Source of the DNA: Stenopsyche tienmushanensis
Taxonomy: Eukaryota > Arthropoda > Insecta > Trichoptera > Stenopsychidae
Direction of reading: 5' to 3'
DNA: 64,000 nt
NCBI GenBank assembly: GCA_008973525.1
Contig: WACJ01000525.1
Location: forward strand, 1,054,001 to 1,118,000
Part shown: positions 12,644 through 24,757 of the stretch, piece after piece
Layout of the letters: each line of letters begins with the position of its first letter
How positions within the stretch are numbered: position 1 is the stretch's first letter
Position numbers and translations under genes: made by a program
Notes under the pieces: model-generated
What the model was told of the DNA's origin: nothing
Seen by the model: only the letters and a program-made list of their open reading frames with translations
The model's database searches: none

Positions 12644-12804
12644 ATTAGTTCGAACTTAACAGATCACCATCACGTTAAAGGCTACTAAATCGAGACATTC
12701 TCGCCGAAATCTGGACGCTTGGAAATAGTGGCGTAACTACTAATTCGCGAGCTTAGGCGATTCCCAGGGATTTACAGTACATATATGTTTTTCAAATTGT
12801 TATA

Positions 12805-12912
12805 TTAACCTTTCCCTACCGGTGATGTATTTACTACACCTCGACTCTAATAATGAGAATATCGATATGAAATATAATAGATACGGGGTGCAGAATTTTT
12901 GTATTCCTCCGT
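12805..12912 (+). mobile_element. TTAA MITE family B, decayed copy
   Basis: It starts TTAACCTTTCCCTACCGG. Its interior, atatgaaatataatagatac and the bases around it, matches the reverse complement of the copy at 20,257-20,419. The far end is degraded, so the boundary is approximate. Confidence 0.55.
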
Positions 12913-14430
12913 ATAATAATTACGAATCACATCAAAGCATTAAAGTATATTAGTATTCATCTGCAGCGATGGAAATAAATAATTTGTCGGGAAGTCGGGA
13001 ATTTTGCGAGTTTTAGTCCGTGTCTCCGCAGAAAAGAATTTAATCAGTCACATTGATAGTATCTATTCAACAAAAGGCTTTCTATTAATATTTTTGGGTT
13101 TCCCTAATATTTTAATTTGTCAATTACCTTCGATTCGCAGTCTACAGATTTGTTTATATTTAATTACAATACCTCTAAATTAATTATAAGCACGATATAT
13201 AAAGACAAGCGTATAAATAGATATTTCCCGCATTTAAAGGATTAAAAACTACCCTAATCTATAGTATTAAATGTGTTAAACAAAGAAAGCAGACCCTCGT
13301 CTTACTAATATTTTTTCGGTATAGCTTTAATAGCCACCCCTGCTATTTTTACAATTGGACTTACATAAAATCAATAGAACATTTTTTTCTTAGAACTCAT
13401 GAATAATTTACAGATACGTTTATGACCACAGCTAAAGATTTATGTGTCTGATACAACATTCACGTCGTTTATGGTAGTTGTAACAAACAAAAACTGCAGT
13501 CTCCGGAGCGCGACAATCTATTGCCATTTCGATCGGATAGCTTCGTAATGACCCATTTTCGCTCTTTGAAAAATTGACACGTGTCAAACACGACGAGGAA
13601 CGCATTTTCAGAGACCCGCAAAGTTCGTGTTTGCTTTTTCGCAATTATCAAAACAAAAAAAAATACAAACAGAAGTGATATAAGCGTTGAATATGTGGCG
13701 TTGAAGCCGGTTTTAATTGAAATGATCGCTCTTTCGGAACAGATTTGATTGTGTTGTTATATTTCACGGATTATAATTATAGCAATTTTTTAACAGTGCC
13801 CGTAACAATGTGCCGTAATATGTTTGCATTTTTAGATGTTGGAAATTCCTTGATTACGTTATACCAGTTGGAAGACAGGAAGTTAAAATCAGACCGATTT
13901 GTATTGCAAACTCGCCCTAAGGAACATTTGTATCAGTCCTATTTAAATTATTTCATTAGATTAACAGTCTTAAACTTGCTGTATGTTGATATACGCATGC
14001 GCAAAAACTGTCTAACAATTTAGCTGTAAAATCGATCAACCGATATTTATTATCTGATGAAAAATATAATGATAAACGTGAATGAATTTATTCATGCTAC
14101 AAATCATCCTATGATCTTCCTTAGTAAAATGGGGACAAATTATTGTCGATGATTTTACATAGACGTTTTTAACACCTTTAATGCAAAAAAATAAATATTT
14201 AGAATTTTATCAAAATCAAAATATAGCAGCCTGAATGAGTTCTAAACATAATAATACGTTATGAGTGGTGATTTGCGTTCGTATGGCTATGATACGATAA
14301 TGATATATCATCATCAGTCCGACAAAGTCCTCTACACTTATATTTACTAAATTATTTTTTTAAAAATTAGTACTGTAAATATTATTGTGAAAAATGATCA
14401 AATATCTAAACAAAGGTATCATACAAATAT
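12913..14430. other. no gene seen; noncoding
   Basis: Overlapping minus-strand open frames near 13,432-13,651 and a plus-strand frame at 13,745-14,023 show no domain, splice context or conserved composition. I see no repeat structure here. Confidence 0.45.
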
Positions 14431-14433
14431 TTT

Positions 14434-15190
14434 TTAATATATTCTATATAATATATAATAGATGTACCCATAAAGATTTTCGTTTTTTAAAAGAAAGATT
14501 TGAATCCTCTTTTTTTTTAAATTTTTAACATTATTACAAAATGTAATTTCTATCGTTAGATATAACCTTTCTCCATCTATTTGGTAAAATTTAAATGCCT
14601 CTGTCATTTTTCCCATCCAAATAATGCTGCATAGATCTAAAAATATGCAAATCCGACGGAGCGATGTCTGAAGAATAAGAAGGATGTCAAATTGACTTCT
14701 ATACAAGGCTGTTTATTTTTCCCCGCGTTATTTTCGTCGTATGGGGCAAATAACGTTAATTCTCATTATTTCACTTGTCTTCGATGCACGAGAGAGGGTA
14801 GTTTTTTTGTATTTCCGCCACTAAACGGTCTAATTGTTCACAATAAAGTGTTGCATTTATTGTTTGTCTAGGTTTAAGTGTTTTAAAGTGAAAGACACTC
14901 TGCGGTTCCACCAAACAGTCAGATATTTTATTTGTTGTTGTCAGGCTGGGCTAAGGAATTGGTTTTGCTAAGAATTCAGGTTCTATTCGCTTAGTTCGTG
15001 CGGCACCCATATTCCTTGTCTCCACGCCTTCCTGATTTTTTTCAAATTTCTTTGAACACTCGACCATGAATATCCGAGATTGGCCGATATTTTTAAATAG
15101 TTGCTTTTGGATTACTTTCGATTTCAGCAGTCAATGTGGCTGTATCCCACCTTGCGCAGTCTTCCACTACCAGGGCAATATTTTAACTAT
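14434..15190 (-). mobile_element. mariner transposase remnant
   Basis: In broken minus-strand frames the pieces follow the order of a mariner transposase. A helix-turn-helix segment near 15,110-15,010 reads NLGYSWSSVQRNLKKIRK, followed by the linker motif WVPHELSE. Near 14,690-14,570 come HPSYSSDIAPSDLHIFRSMQ, holding the third catalytic aspartate, and RWRKVISNDRNYIL close to the C terminus. The central part is heavily eroded and full of stops. WVPHELSE and SSDIAPSD are mariner family hallmarks. The copy is a fossil. Confidence 0.8.
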
Positions 15191-16650
15191 TTAATATCAA
15201 CTTTGATCGTAAAATCAACAGAACTTAATCGATTATAGAGAGCTTAATACAAAAATTAGATTTGTAGATAGAAACATCGATATTGATAAGTATAAATCAT
15301 AGGTCATTTAAGTATCACAAATCATAAAAAATAGCTCTGCTCTCAAGCAAATAAAAAGCTCTCAGCATTCGATTTTCACAAAAAATATCTCACAATTAAT
15401 AGGCTAAATTATAAGCTAAGATGAACGAATAGATATATCAAAAATAAATAGGTGTCCAGCCCACTTTTATGATAAAAAACGCCGGTATTCGGCACGCGGA
15501 AGAACAATATTGCCCAAACACGATGCGTTGAAATGTTTATCACCCAACTTATTAGAAGCTATGATATAATTAATTATGGCCGTTTTCTAAAGCTTGAGAA
15601 ACACTGAAATTGGGGTCGTAAACGTAGTTTCTAAATATGTCTCAAAACGTATTTATCTTTATATAATCTTCATGCAAATGCCACGATATGTTCACCGTGC
15701 AGTTCAATGAACGAGAAAATTCATCCACTTTTGAAGTTGTCCAATCATCGTACAAGCCAGTGGTGTACACACGTTATTACAAATGGAGCAAAACTAATTT
15801 TAAAAATTGGTACTCACACATCGGGTTCAAAATCAATAAGTCTGAACTGGCGAAAACACATCATCCAAATCGCAAAATATATCATTTTTGTATTTAAAAA
15901 TCAAAAATCGACTCTGAAACATAATTGTTTGGACATCAAAGCCACATAACATGCAGAAACGATTTGTTTTCCAAGTCATGAATGGATCCATTTGTTATGG
16001 GCCATAATTTATGTAGATACTAGTCGAATAATGGATTGCACGCGAAACAGAAAGTACGCGATCGCTTTAATTATATTATTTTTTCTGCACATCTTTGAGC
16101 TGCGTTGTCGGCTCCGATATTAAAATGCTGGAAAAATGTGGCATTTTCCATGCAAAAAATTCGATTCATCATCATTCTACTTTCGTATCAGCATTTTGAC
16201 AAGCTAATATATGTTATTTTGGCCATTGATCTATTGCTGCGTCACGTCGAAAGCGATCGCCTTTGCTGCTTTGTTTTTGCATAATTTTCGGTCGACATAT
16301 CCGTATGAAATTATTTTTAACCTTGTCCAATCGAATATGCGATAAAATCAACCCCACAACAATATAATTTCAAGAACTCCCGCATGAAAGGTAAAATTTC
16401 TTGTATTGAGCTAATGTTCGCAACAAGTTAAATTTTTCTAAACGAATCCATTTTCAGTGTATTATGGATTTGATTATAATTGATACGAATACATTTTTCA
16501 TTACGTCAGCATTTATAATATGATGTAAGCAAAAAGAACAGGAAAAGTTTTTTATGAAAAATTGTCGAGGAAATTTCATATATTCATTGTTCATTATTTT
16601 AAAGGAGTTTCATGTTTATTTTTCATTCTAAAAATCAATTAACACATTAA
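15191..16650. other. no gene seen; noncoding
   Basis: Two overlapping plus-strand frames at 15,688-15,949 have no recognisable motif. The rest is AT-rich sequence. Confidence 0.45.
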
Positions 16651-16654
16651 TAAC

Positions 16655-16767
16655 AAATCATTCAATAATTTTGTAGGATTTTTTCCCGAAAAAATTGCGA
16701 AAAAACGATCTCAAATGAAGAAAAAAAAGTTTCATGTGAAAAAATCCTACGAACTTATTGAGTAACG
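16655..16767. mobile_element. short inverted-repeat MITE-like element
   Basis: The left arm, cattcaataattttgtagg followed by attttttc, pairs with the right arm gaaaaaatcctacgaactt followed by attgagtaac, with few mismatches over about 28 bases. The spacer is about 50 bp and A-rich. No coding capacity and no clear target-site duplication. Confidence 0.5.
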
Positions 16768-16924
16768 TTTTATGTAAAAATCTTAAAAATCAAATTATAC
16801 TTTTATAATTAGGATAAGGATAGTAGTTTAAAATGTATATAATTGATATGCCATTTCACTATTGTAATACATACACTCATCTGCCGATCTACGATAAAGA
16901 TCATTAGTATTAGAGGTACTCATA

Positions 16925-17537
16925 GGTAATGTCGTTTTTTCGATGCACCATTTCATGCACCTGTGTTAGTAGTTCGTCAGGGCTGAGACAAAAAAATCGT
17001 CCATTTTATCCCTCTAACGACAATGGGAGAGACGTGTCCATTCGGAACAAGATCTGTGAAGCTGTGTGCTTTTTTCAATATTATACTGAAAGCGACAGAT
17101 GCTATATTAGACATCAAGAAATACAAACGATGGCTTAAAAAAATTAAATCTCGGTGATTTGAGTTTGGAAGATGAGCCTCGAAGTGGACGACTAATCCAG
17201 GGAGATGAAGCAGCCCTGAAATATGCAATCGAGGATAATCTGATGCTGACCATCGAAAAATTATCAGATATGGTCGGCACACCCTGGTCCAATACTCATA
17301 AGACTCTCCCGATCTCGTAACATCTGATTCTCAGCTATTTCTTTATATGGAACATATTTAATTTTAGTTCTATAGAAGGGTTGAAAACTGTCCTTTCAGA
17401 CTATTTTCAGTTAAAACCCGCTATATTTTACGCTAAAAGCATAGGTAAGTTAATGTTGGAAATCATTTTGTAAGAGAAAATTTTAATAAAGCTGAAGAAA
17501 AATGATTTTGAATTGCATGGGGAAAACGACATTACTT
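16925..17537 (+). mobile_element. internally deleted mariner copy with both ends
   Basis: The left end ggtaatgtcgttttttcgat and the reverse complement of the right end, agtaatgtcgttttccccat, are related inverted repeats about 610 bp apart. Inside, at about 17,145-17,320, the frame reads LGDLSLEDEPRSGRLIQGDE, then LKYAIEDNLMLTIEKLSDMV. This is the N-terminal helix-turn-helix linker region of a mariner transposase (compare FxLEDxPRSGRP). The catalytic domain is missing. It is a different copy, in the opposite orientation, from the one at 14.4-15.2 kb. Confidence 0.75.
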
Positions 17538-18054
17538 CTGGACACTCCAAATAAATTACACTAAAAATAGCCTTACTACGTATTCATAACACGTAAGTCA
17601 TTTTTATAAAACGCAATTATTTATTTTGTTTGCACTTCGTACTTCGGATAACGCGATTTTTATATTATCACCTAATAACGAAGACATTTTATTGATTATT
17701 AGAGATAATGTGATATCATTAAATGCCGATTGTTTTTTCAGCGTCTATTTATTTACACGCAATGATTTACATTGCTATAGCGTGTCAAATTCGCATCCAA
17801 ACGCTCATATTAAAATTACTGTCGAGGTATTATCGAGGACTCTCCGTATAAGGCTTTTAGGTCAATGGTGACCTAAAAGCCTTGATGATGACATATATTT
17901 ACAATATGATCGCTTTATTATAGAGAAAGTGAAAGACAATAAGAAATCACGACATAAAAACTTCCCTATCTATGGAAAAGATATGAAGATCATCGAAGTC
18001 TAATAATAAATGTGATGCCTTAAGAATTAAATAATTGTTCTGAAAAATATTGGC
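17538..18054. other. no gene seen; noncoding
   Basis: A single 81-codon frame at 17,626-17,871 has no recognisable feature. Confidence 0.4.
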
Positions 18055-18241
18055 ATTATCTGTAGTACCTGTAGGTAGTCCTGCGTTAAGCGGTTGGACT
18101 CGTAACCCAATCATCTCGGGTTCGAATCCCACAGGAGATGTGGCTGGCAACCACATTTTTAAAAACATATATATGCCATGAAAAACCATGTCAAAATGGT
18201 TGGTAATGATACCATAAAAAAGGGATCGCTAAAAGCCACCT

Positions 18242-18274
<33 letters not shown>

Positions 18275-18281
18275 ATCTGTA
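18055..18281 (+). mobile_element. complete tRNA-derived SINE with target duplications
   Basis: The body at 18,065-18,272 starts with a tRNA-like head: an A-box-like gcgttaagcggttggactc near 18,083 and a perfect B box ggttcgaatcc near 18,119. A non-tRNA body ending gggatcgctaaaagccacc is followed by about 30 A residues (18,243-18,272). Perfect 10-bp direct repeats attatctgta flank it at 18,055-18,064 and 18,272-18,281. The long pure A tail and perfect duplication indicate a recent insertion. It would be transcribed by RNA polymerase III and mobilised by a partner LINE. Confidence 0.9.
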
Positions 18282-19535
18282 AAATTTCATCTTACTAGCA
18301 AAGGGAGGGTTGCTGATAATTAGTGGAACCATGTATTTTATTGAAATGCAAATCATGTCAAATCTTTCTAAATTTTGGAATATGAACGTATCGAATCTGA
18401 ATATCCACGCATTCTCATTGCAAATTCGGTTTGGGTACAAATAAGACTTCGGAATGCATTAATAGTATTGCATCTGAGCTCGATCGGTCGGACCTCTACA
18501 AAAGAAGGCTTTCTAATCGATTGGCTTTAGGGGAACAATTAAATCACGGTAGTTAAGCGTACGAAATATAATTGTAAAGAGCGCATATTTCCGGTCAAAG
18601 TTTCCGTTAATAAATGATATATTACGGTAAATCGGCGACTAATGAGCAGCCTTCAAGATGTCGGTGCCGGTCGAACTGTGGATAATGCGTGATGCAACCG
18701 TCGTTTGCAGTAGGCTCTGAAAATACGAACTGTAAACACGTCGACCGAACTGCAAAACTGTACGAAGTTTCTATTAAAATTGCCAAAGTTTTCTAAGTTC
18801 GTTCCGTCGGGGGGCCTTGAAAGTTGGAAGTTTTCCCGAGTCTTTCGCCGAGTTTTCGGTTCGAGTTTCGCTTTTATTGCATGCAGAGCTCGTATTAATC
18901 TACGGACGCTGAAAGTTTCGGATCCAGTGTTGTATAACATCTTCAATAAATAGTCTCATTGGATGTCTTACGTTCGGCTGTAGCGTGTGCTTTCACGAAT
19001 TTATGCCGAAATCCAAATAAGAAACTTTGACGTAATGCAAGTCACCGAATTAATCTCGTACGTTGCCTAAGAGTCTAATTTAAATTGACGTCTTCGGCGT
19101 TCAATTTCGGAGCTGTCGACGTTATTGTTATCCGATGGAACCATTTATGCAATACAGCAGAATTGCCTGGATCGATTAGAGATTGAATTATTTGTGGAAA
19201 GGAATCGAAGAACGAAGAGATTGGATTAAAGCGAGAAACGCGAAGGTTAAAGTGAAACTTAAAGTTAAGCCATTTGTTTTGGGGATGGCTCAAGCACCCT
19301 CAGTGTCGACTTTTAGCACGCCATTTTATATTTCATCAGCTTTAAAACCATTTACTATACTTTTCATGCAGAAGTCTAGATCATTGTTTTCATATTTGAC
19401 CTTATAATTAAACATGAAGGACATCGACATGGAAAGCGATTTTATCATGGCACGAACACCATACCATACGAATGTTTGATAAATATTTAAAAGCATCGTT
19501 TGAATATGAATTAATTCTATAATTTTTATTTTTAG
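18282..19535. other. upstream region of the CCDC66-like gene
   Basis: No coding exon can be supported. A more GC-rich stretch at about 18,640-18,950 might hold the promoter or a noncoding first exon of the gene whose first coding exon opens at 19,536 behind a splice acceptor. That is inference. Confidence 0.4.
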
Positions 19536-19540
19536 CGGAG

Positions 19541-22500
19541 ATGGAAAGCCTGTGTACTCCTTGGGGACTTCCACCGCCGGCTTACGGATTCAGTCATCAA
19601 CAAAACAGGAGTCGTTATTCGTCAACCTTAGAAATACGCGATACATGTCCGATGTCGGCCCAGCAAGATCTGCTTCCCAGAAGACAAAGAAGTCCTTCGC
19701 TTCCGCCTATTTTGAATTTTCATCCAGAACAAGACAACAATCAAAACGAAGCAGCGGATAGCTCTTCGATGAAATTTGTCGTAAAGTCGACGCAAGATAC
19801 AAGACAATCGAGCAACAATGTAAAGTATCGATATGAAGACGGAGAAGGGGAGACTTCAGGATATGCGAGCGATTCGATTCCTCAATCTTCGCCGGAATTT
19901 TGGCAAAATAAACTGAAATACAGCAAGAACGGCACCGAACCAATTCAAAGAACGGAAAAGACTGACTCCATCAAGAACTTCAGCGAAGATCTGAGGAATC
20001 AACATCCAGTGTCAGCCTGGAATCAAAGCGCCAGGTAAATAAATGCATTTTATTTTAATAAATTCCCATATAATTACGATTTTGTATATGAATTGATGAG
20101 TAGGCAAGGATGACATCAGGTCTTACATTCATCCTATTCGTTTTGGCGATAAGTTTTGAATGTGTTTGCACAGTGGTCTATGAGGATCGCAGTCTGCGAT
20201 AACTGCTCGATTGTGCTTCATGAATCTGACTCGTGGTCCCGTTTTCGGATCATCCTTTAACCTTTCCCTTATCGTGCTGAAAAAAAAACCACGTGCTACC
20301 ATGATATGTATTTGGTACACCATATGAATTTCTGAAAAAATCTGAACGCCGTATCTATTATATTTCATATCAATATTCCTATTATTAGAGTAAATATATC
20401 ATAGTGACGGAAAAGCTAAGCTTCTATTGGATGATTTAATTTTTTGCAGCCAATATTGGCATCTGCAAACTGTTACCACTTCACCATAAACAGTTGGAAT
20501 GCTATAAATGTTTTTTAAAGCATTCCGACCCAAATTAAAAAAGCGGCATACAATACCGGACACAAACTGAGTTCAAACATAAGGTCTCAAAATATGCGAA
20601 TATTTTCGGGTCCTCCTAATATATGAACTGCAGTCCGGTTCGTGGTTGCGGACTTATTTCAGATGGGGTGTCATGTTACACTTCATAAGTTAACACAGAA
20701 GAACGTAGGGATCCACTTTAAACGTTAACAGTTATTGCCGTGCATCGAATTTTTGCATCAAACCGAGTGGTGAGTCAGAGTCACCTCTTGAGTGCAAAGG
20801 GTTAAGTCAATCATAAAACGAGATTATAAATCTATAAACATTTATATTCGGAATCATATTTTAAAAAAATGATAAAGCCTTCAGGCAAATGAAATGCGTA
20901 ACCATGTGATCGCATTTTAAACATAAAGAAATTGTATTTGTTTAGTCATTAATTAATTGAAATTTTTCACACAAACATTTGGAACACATAAAAAACCATT
21001 TCAAACATGCAATTTTGCTATGATCATAGCACAATGGGTTCTTTAGCTTTAAAGTATTTTTATGAAGTTTCATGCTACCAAAATATGACATAGAATAATA
21101 ATTACCTGGACTGGAATGATTTAATAACTTGAACCAGAGTTGTAACGACTTTTCATTTAGCGATCATTAAATTAAAATAAGTAAACCATAAGTTCAACGA
21201 GTTTGACAGCCTTGAATTTTTTGCATTTAAACCTAAATACATACCAAATTATATTCCCTGTTGTCGCTAACGAATATAATTTAAGAATATAAACAACCAG
21301 ATTTAAAATATGATGTTTGCGGCTATAGACGCGTACGGCCTGTTACAGATTTTCAGCTTATATTTTGAATATCATATTTATAATCGTTCTAGATTGTATC
21401 GTTGTCCACGATATAAATAGCACATAGACATGTGTGTTGTATAAACATTTAATTTTCTAAAAAAATAAACCTAGGCGAAAATATCGAATAGTGTGCCATA
21501 GTTGTATCCTTGAAGAAGGGCAACTTTTTATCGACCAGATCTTAATTCTGACCAAAATGAAGCGTCGTATCAGAAACTCGTAACAGTAATTAAAGAAATA
21601 CAGAGTGGCACACAATTTACATAGTGTGTTATGTAACGAGAATGCCGATTAGCTATGGCCCAGATTATTAAAATTTCCACTTGAAGATTTTTTCCCCGAT
21701 TCGTATCACGCAAGCGACACTGGCCACTTGATTTTTATTGGTACATTTTTAGGTAAAAAGGGCAACGAATTTCGTGGGGTAAGAAGGGCGGTCGATCAGT
21801 TTCTACTGTACACCTTGCTCCATCGGACGTATGTCGCTCAATGTGTTGTTGCCTTACAATACACATTCGATTTTATCTGTTTATAATTGTATTTGCTTAG
21901 GAGACAAGAAGAGGAACGAGCCAAACGTTGGTCAAGAAACGATGTTCCAGTTGAAGATCAACGACCCCGGTGGGGCGACCGCGGAGTAGCAGCAGGCCGA
22001 TTGTGGGAACCCCAGGAACCGGGAGCGAGGCTACCGCAGGTTTTTATTCTTACAACTCACAAACTGTCATTTTATTCTTATGACTCTTTGTCGATTAATG
22101 TTGAAATCTTTCCACAATCGGATACACAATGCCCGTATCTGCTTTCTAAAACCCATAATTTCTATGATGACATATTTAAAGAGATGACTGTCTAATTGTG
22201 GTACGGTTTCTCAAAATTTGAATCACTGATTGCCAACTGTTTGCAATTAAAAATAACGTTTCTAATGATAGGATCGTTTTGTATATCACCCTTCTGTGCA
22301 AGTATGGCACGAAACATTCAGTTCCTATGATACCATATGTTTATTTTTCAAGGTGACAGCGAAAGGTACTCCAACATGGGTAGAACGCAGTTTGAACATG
22401 ATAGACAATGGAGATTCACAAATTCTCATAATCGATCAACAAAGTAATCATTCTTCAGGAGGCGATACGACAGAATATAGAATGTCAGATCAGCAAGAAA

Positions 22501-24546
22501 AGTATGTACTGTTCGCATTAAAAAAGTATTTTTGTATAAATAGGAATGTTATTATATAATTTTAATTTTAGAAACACCTACCTTTTGGGCCAAAACGTTC
22601 CAATTGAACCGAATATAAAAGCTGAACGCGAATACAGAAGACTAAAAGCATTGGAACTGCCAAGCGGCCATAGTACAACAGCTGGAGGACAGAGAACGGC
22701 AGAAACGCGAAGAAAAAGAACGGAGAATCAAGGAAGAGCGAGAAGAAGAAGAGCGCTTTAGGCGACAGCAGGAATTAGAAAGACAAAGATTAGACGAAGA
22801 GAGACGAGTTGCCGAAGAGAAACAAAAGAGGGAACAAAAACGAGCCGAAGCACTGAGGCTCGCTTTGGAACGAGCGGAACAACAGGCCAAGCTCGACAAA
22901 GAGAACAAGAAGAATAAAAGACTGAGAGACCGCTTTCGATGCTATGAGTATAAATTCTGAAGATATTCAAATGGACAAATCGACAAACAGAAGCCCTAGA
23001 AAAGAATCGAGTCAACACACTTCATCGGCCAACGGTGAATCAAAATTGATCCAAAATATTTACATCGAACAAGCGTTCAGTCCAGGCAGAAATTTGATTC
23101 AAGATCAAAATAAACTATACCAAGGATCAGAAACCAACATAATAATGTCCAATCCGCAATCTGCCAGGTATAGCTGCCAAAGCGACGGTAGTATTCATGA
23201 GCAACAATTCAAAGATCCAAATAAAAGAATTGAAACACCGAAACAGAATCAAGCAGAAAATCTCAACACCCTATTGCACGGTAATCAACCGATGAGCATG
23301 ATGCCCGATCCACCGTTGAGCTTAGTCCAAATTCCAATAACACAAGAACTATTCACACCGATCAACATGGCACACGGTAGCGGTGTCCAAATGGCATTTC
23401 TAGTGCCCCAAAATATGAACAGTGTCTATCCGTGCATTCATCAGCCTATAAGCATGCAAGCGTTGTTCACAGCAGATATGAATCATCAAAAATATAGCTA
23501 TCAAATGCACTCCCATACTGATACGGATGAAAGTTCTTCCAATAGAGATAGAGCCAGTAAAGTCTTAACGCCGTCTAAATATAGAAACCCAAATTGCAAA
23601 GATGTCAGTACACAAACGGATATCATTGAACCGGTAGCGCTCAAACAAATAGGCATCGAGGAGACTTCTAAAAGAAGAAGTAAATCAAATGATAACGCAT
23701 ATGAAATAAATTTAGAACAAAATGCTTCAGAAGAAAAATTAAATTCATTGACAAGTAAAAAAGAGAAGAGAATGCAATCGGAGGAGAGACTTGCTAATAA
23801 AGATATTGAAAGTAGACCAAAATGGGGAGTCAATAAACCTCCGACGCAGTATAAGAAGCAAAGCGAAAAGGATATATTTTATTCACAAAAGAGAAAATTG
23901 AGACAAAGAAAACGAGCACAAGGAAAAACATTATACTTCACACTCGAGCGACGATAATAGATCTCCAAGTCCGGCGAAGAATACTGGTGAAAAAAACAGA
24001 GTTAGTTTAAGTGATTATCATTGGAGGAAAAAAGGCGTCAAGCCGGATAAAAACATTTATCCTGGAAACGCCACAGTTGAAACCACTCAAATATTACCTT
24101 TAGAATGTGATCAGTCAGGTATCGTTCATATTGGTGAAAACATACATTACCATAGTCAAAAGAGAATATATGCTGAGAAAAAAGCCTCTCCTCCGAAGCG
24201 TGGCATAACGCTCTCTCAAAAATTCATGAACGACAAATACGGGAATCCAAAACTATGGCAAGACAATATGCTGCCGTCGGAATCCAAAAACAAGTACGAA
24301 GAGGAACTAAATGTTAAAATAAAAGATAAGTTAGAAAATAGGAAAAAATACGTAGACAGCTTAAATATGGCTAAGAGAGAACAGTCTAATTATTACAAAG
24401 ACGAGGAAACGAATCAACCTCTCATTCTAGATCAATTGAGGTCTTTGAGAGATAGCCTCAAAAAGCAACAACAAATCTGGGGCAAATACGATAACGACAG
24501 AAGATCTCCTAGTCCCAAGAATGAAGTTGATCTAGAAATGGAATAA
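19541..24546 (+). CDS. CCDC66-like centrosomal/ciliary coiled-coil protein (3 apparent frameshifts)
   Basis: Exons are 19541-20034, 21901-22039, 22353-22501 and 22572-24546, with phase-compatible GT-AG junctions; the product is about 917 residues once three extra bases are discounted. The ATG is six bases inside an exon opened by an acceptor at 19,536, so 5' UTR exons lie upstream. Exon 2 reads RRQEEERAKRW. Exon 4 holds KAEREYRRLKALEL, then about 90 residues of charged coiled coil (QQLEDRERQKREEKERRIK onward), then a low-complexity region and a basic/acidic C terminus ending DLEME. The order and the AIxxQLEERER-like core resemble CCDC66, a centriolar-satellite and ciliary protein of about 950 residues in vertebrates; CSPP1 is the alternative. 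Frame changes fall at about 22,645-22,670, 22,915-22,945 and 23,905-23,940. Each equals one extra base. Homology is moderate; the exon structure is firm. Confidence 0.6.
20257..20419 (-). mobile_element. TTAA MITE family B, intronic copy
   Basis: Lying in the first coding intron of the CCDC66-like gene, it begins TTAACCTTTCCCTTATCG and ends with the related inverted end gacggaaaagctaa, where the last TTAA has mutated to CTAA. It shares its core with the copies at 12,805 and 30,759. Confidence 0.65.
20629..20815 (-). mobile_element. piggyBac-like MITE family A, copy 2
   Basis: Inverted relative to the 12,411 copy, it ends gagtgcaaagggttaa at a TTAA edge. It lacks the internal duplication seen in copy 1. 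It lies in the 1.9-kb intron of the CCDC66-like gene, and the opposite end is unresolved. Confidence 0.65.
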
Positions 24547-24757
24547 AATTTGTGATATTATTTTTAAAACATGCACACCCTATTTTATCCGAGCACTATG
24601 CACCCTGTAGCAACGTTCTGCACTATTCCTTCAAGCTTGGTGACGAAGCGTTTGATCAATAGATTATTGATCACCGGTTAGTGGGTGTTTAAGTTGTCAA
24701 ATGAGAAGCGGTATCCCTTAGAGAGCTTTACTTCACTAGAAGATTCACTAGCAAAAA

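Noticed and set aside
13432..14023. Clustered short frames on both strands
   Set aside because: No recognisable domains, and the two minus-strand frames overlap in different phases, as expected by chance.
15688..15949. Two overlapping plus-strand frames of 70-80 codons
   Set aside because: No splice context, motif or neighbouring exon; consistent with chance in this length of intergenic DNA.
18080..18135. A possible tRNA gene with intact B box
   Set aside because: It lacks a complete cloverleaf and is continuous with a 3' body, a 30-A tail and flanking target duplications, so it is a SINE head.
19326..19574. Minus-strand 82-codon frame over the start of the CCDC66-like gene
   Set aside because: It overlaps the supported first coding exon and has no support of its own.
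22642..22908. Serine-rich open frames on the minus strand
   Set aside because: They are the antisense shadow of the coiled-coil exon of the CCDC66-like gene.
22640..23940. Programmed +1 ribosomal frameshifting as the cause of the frame changes
   Set aside because: Three shifts in one gene, plus single ones in two others, with no slippery stop context, fit base insertion errors far better.
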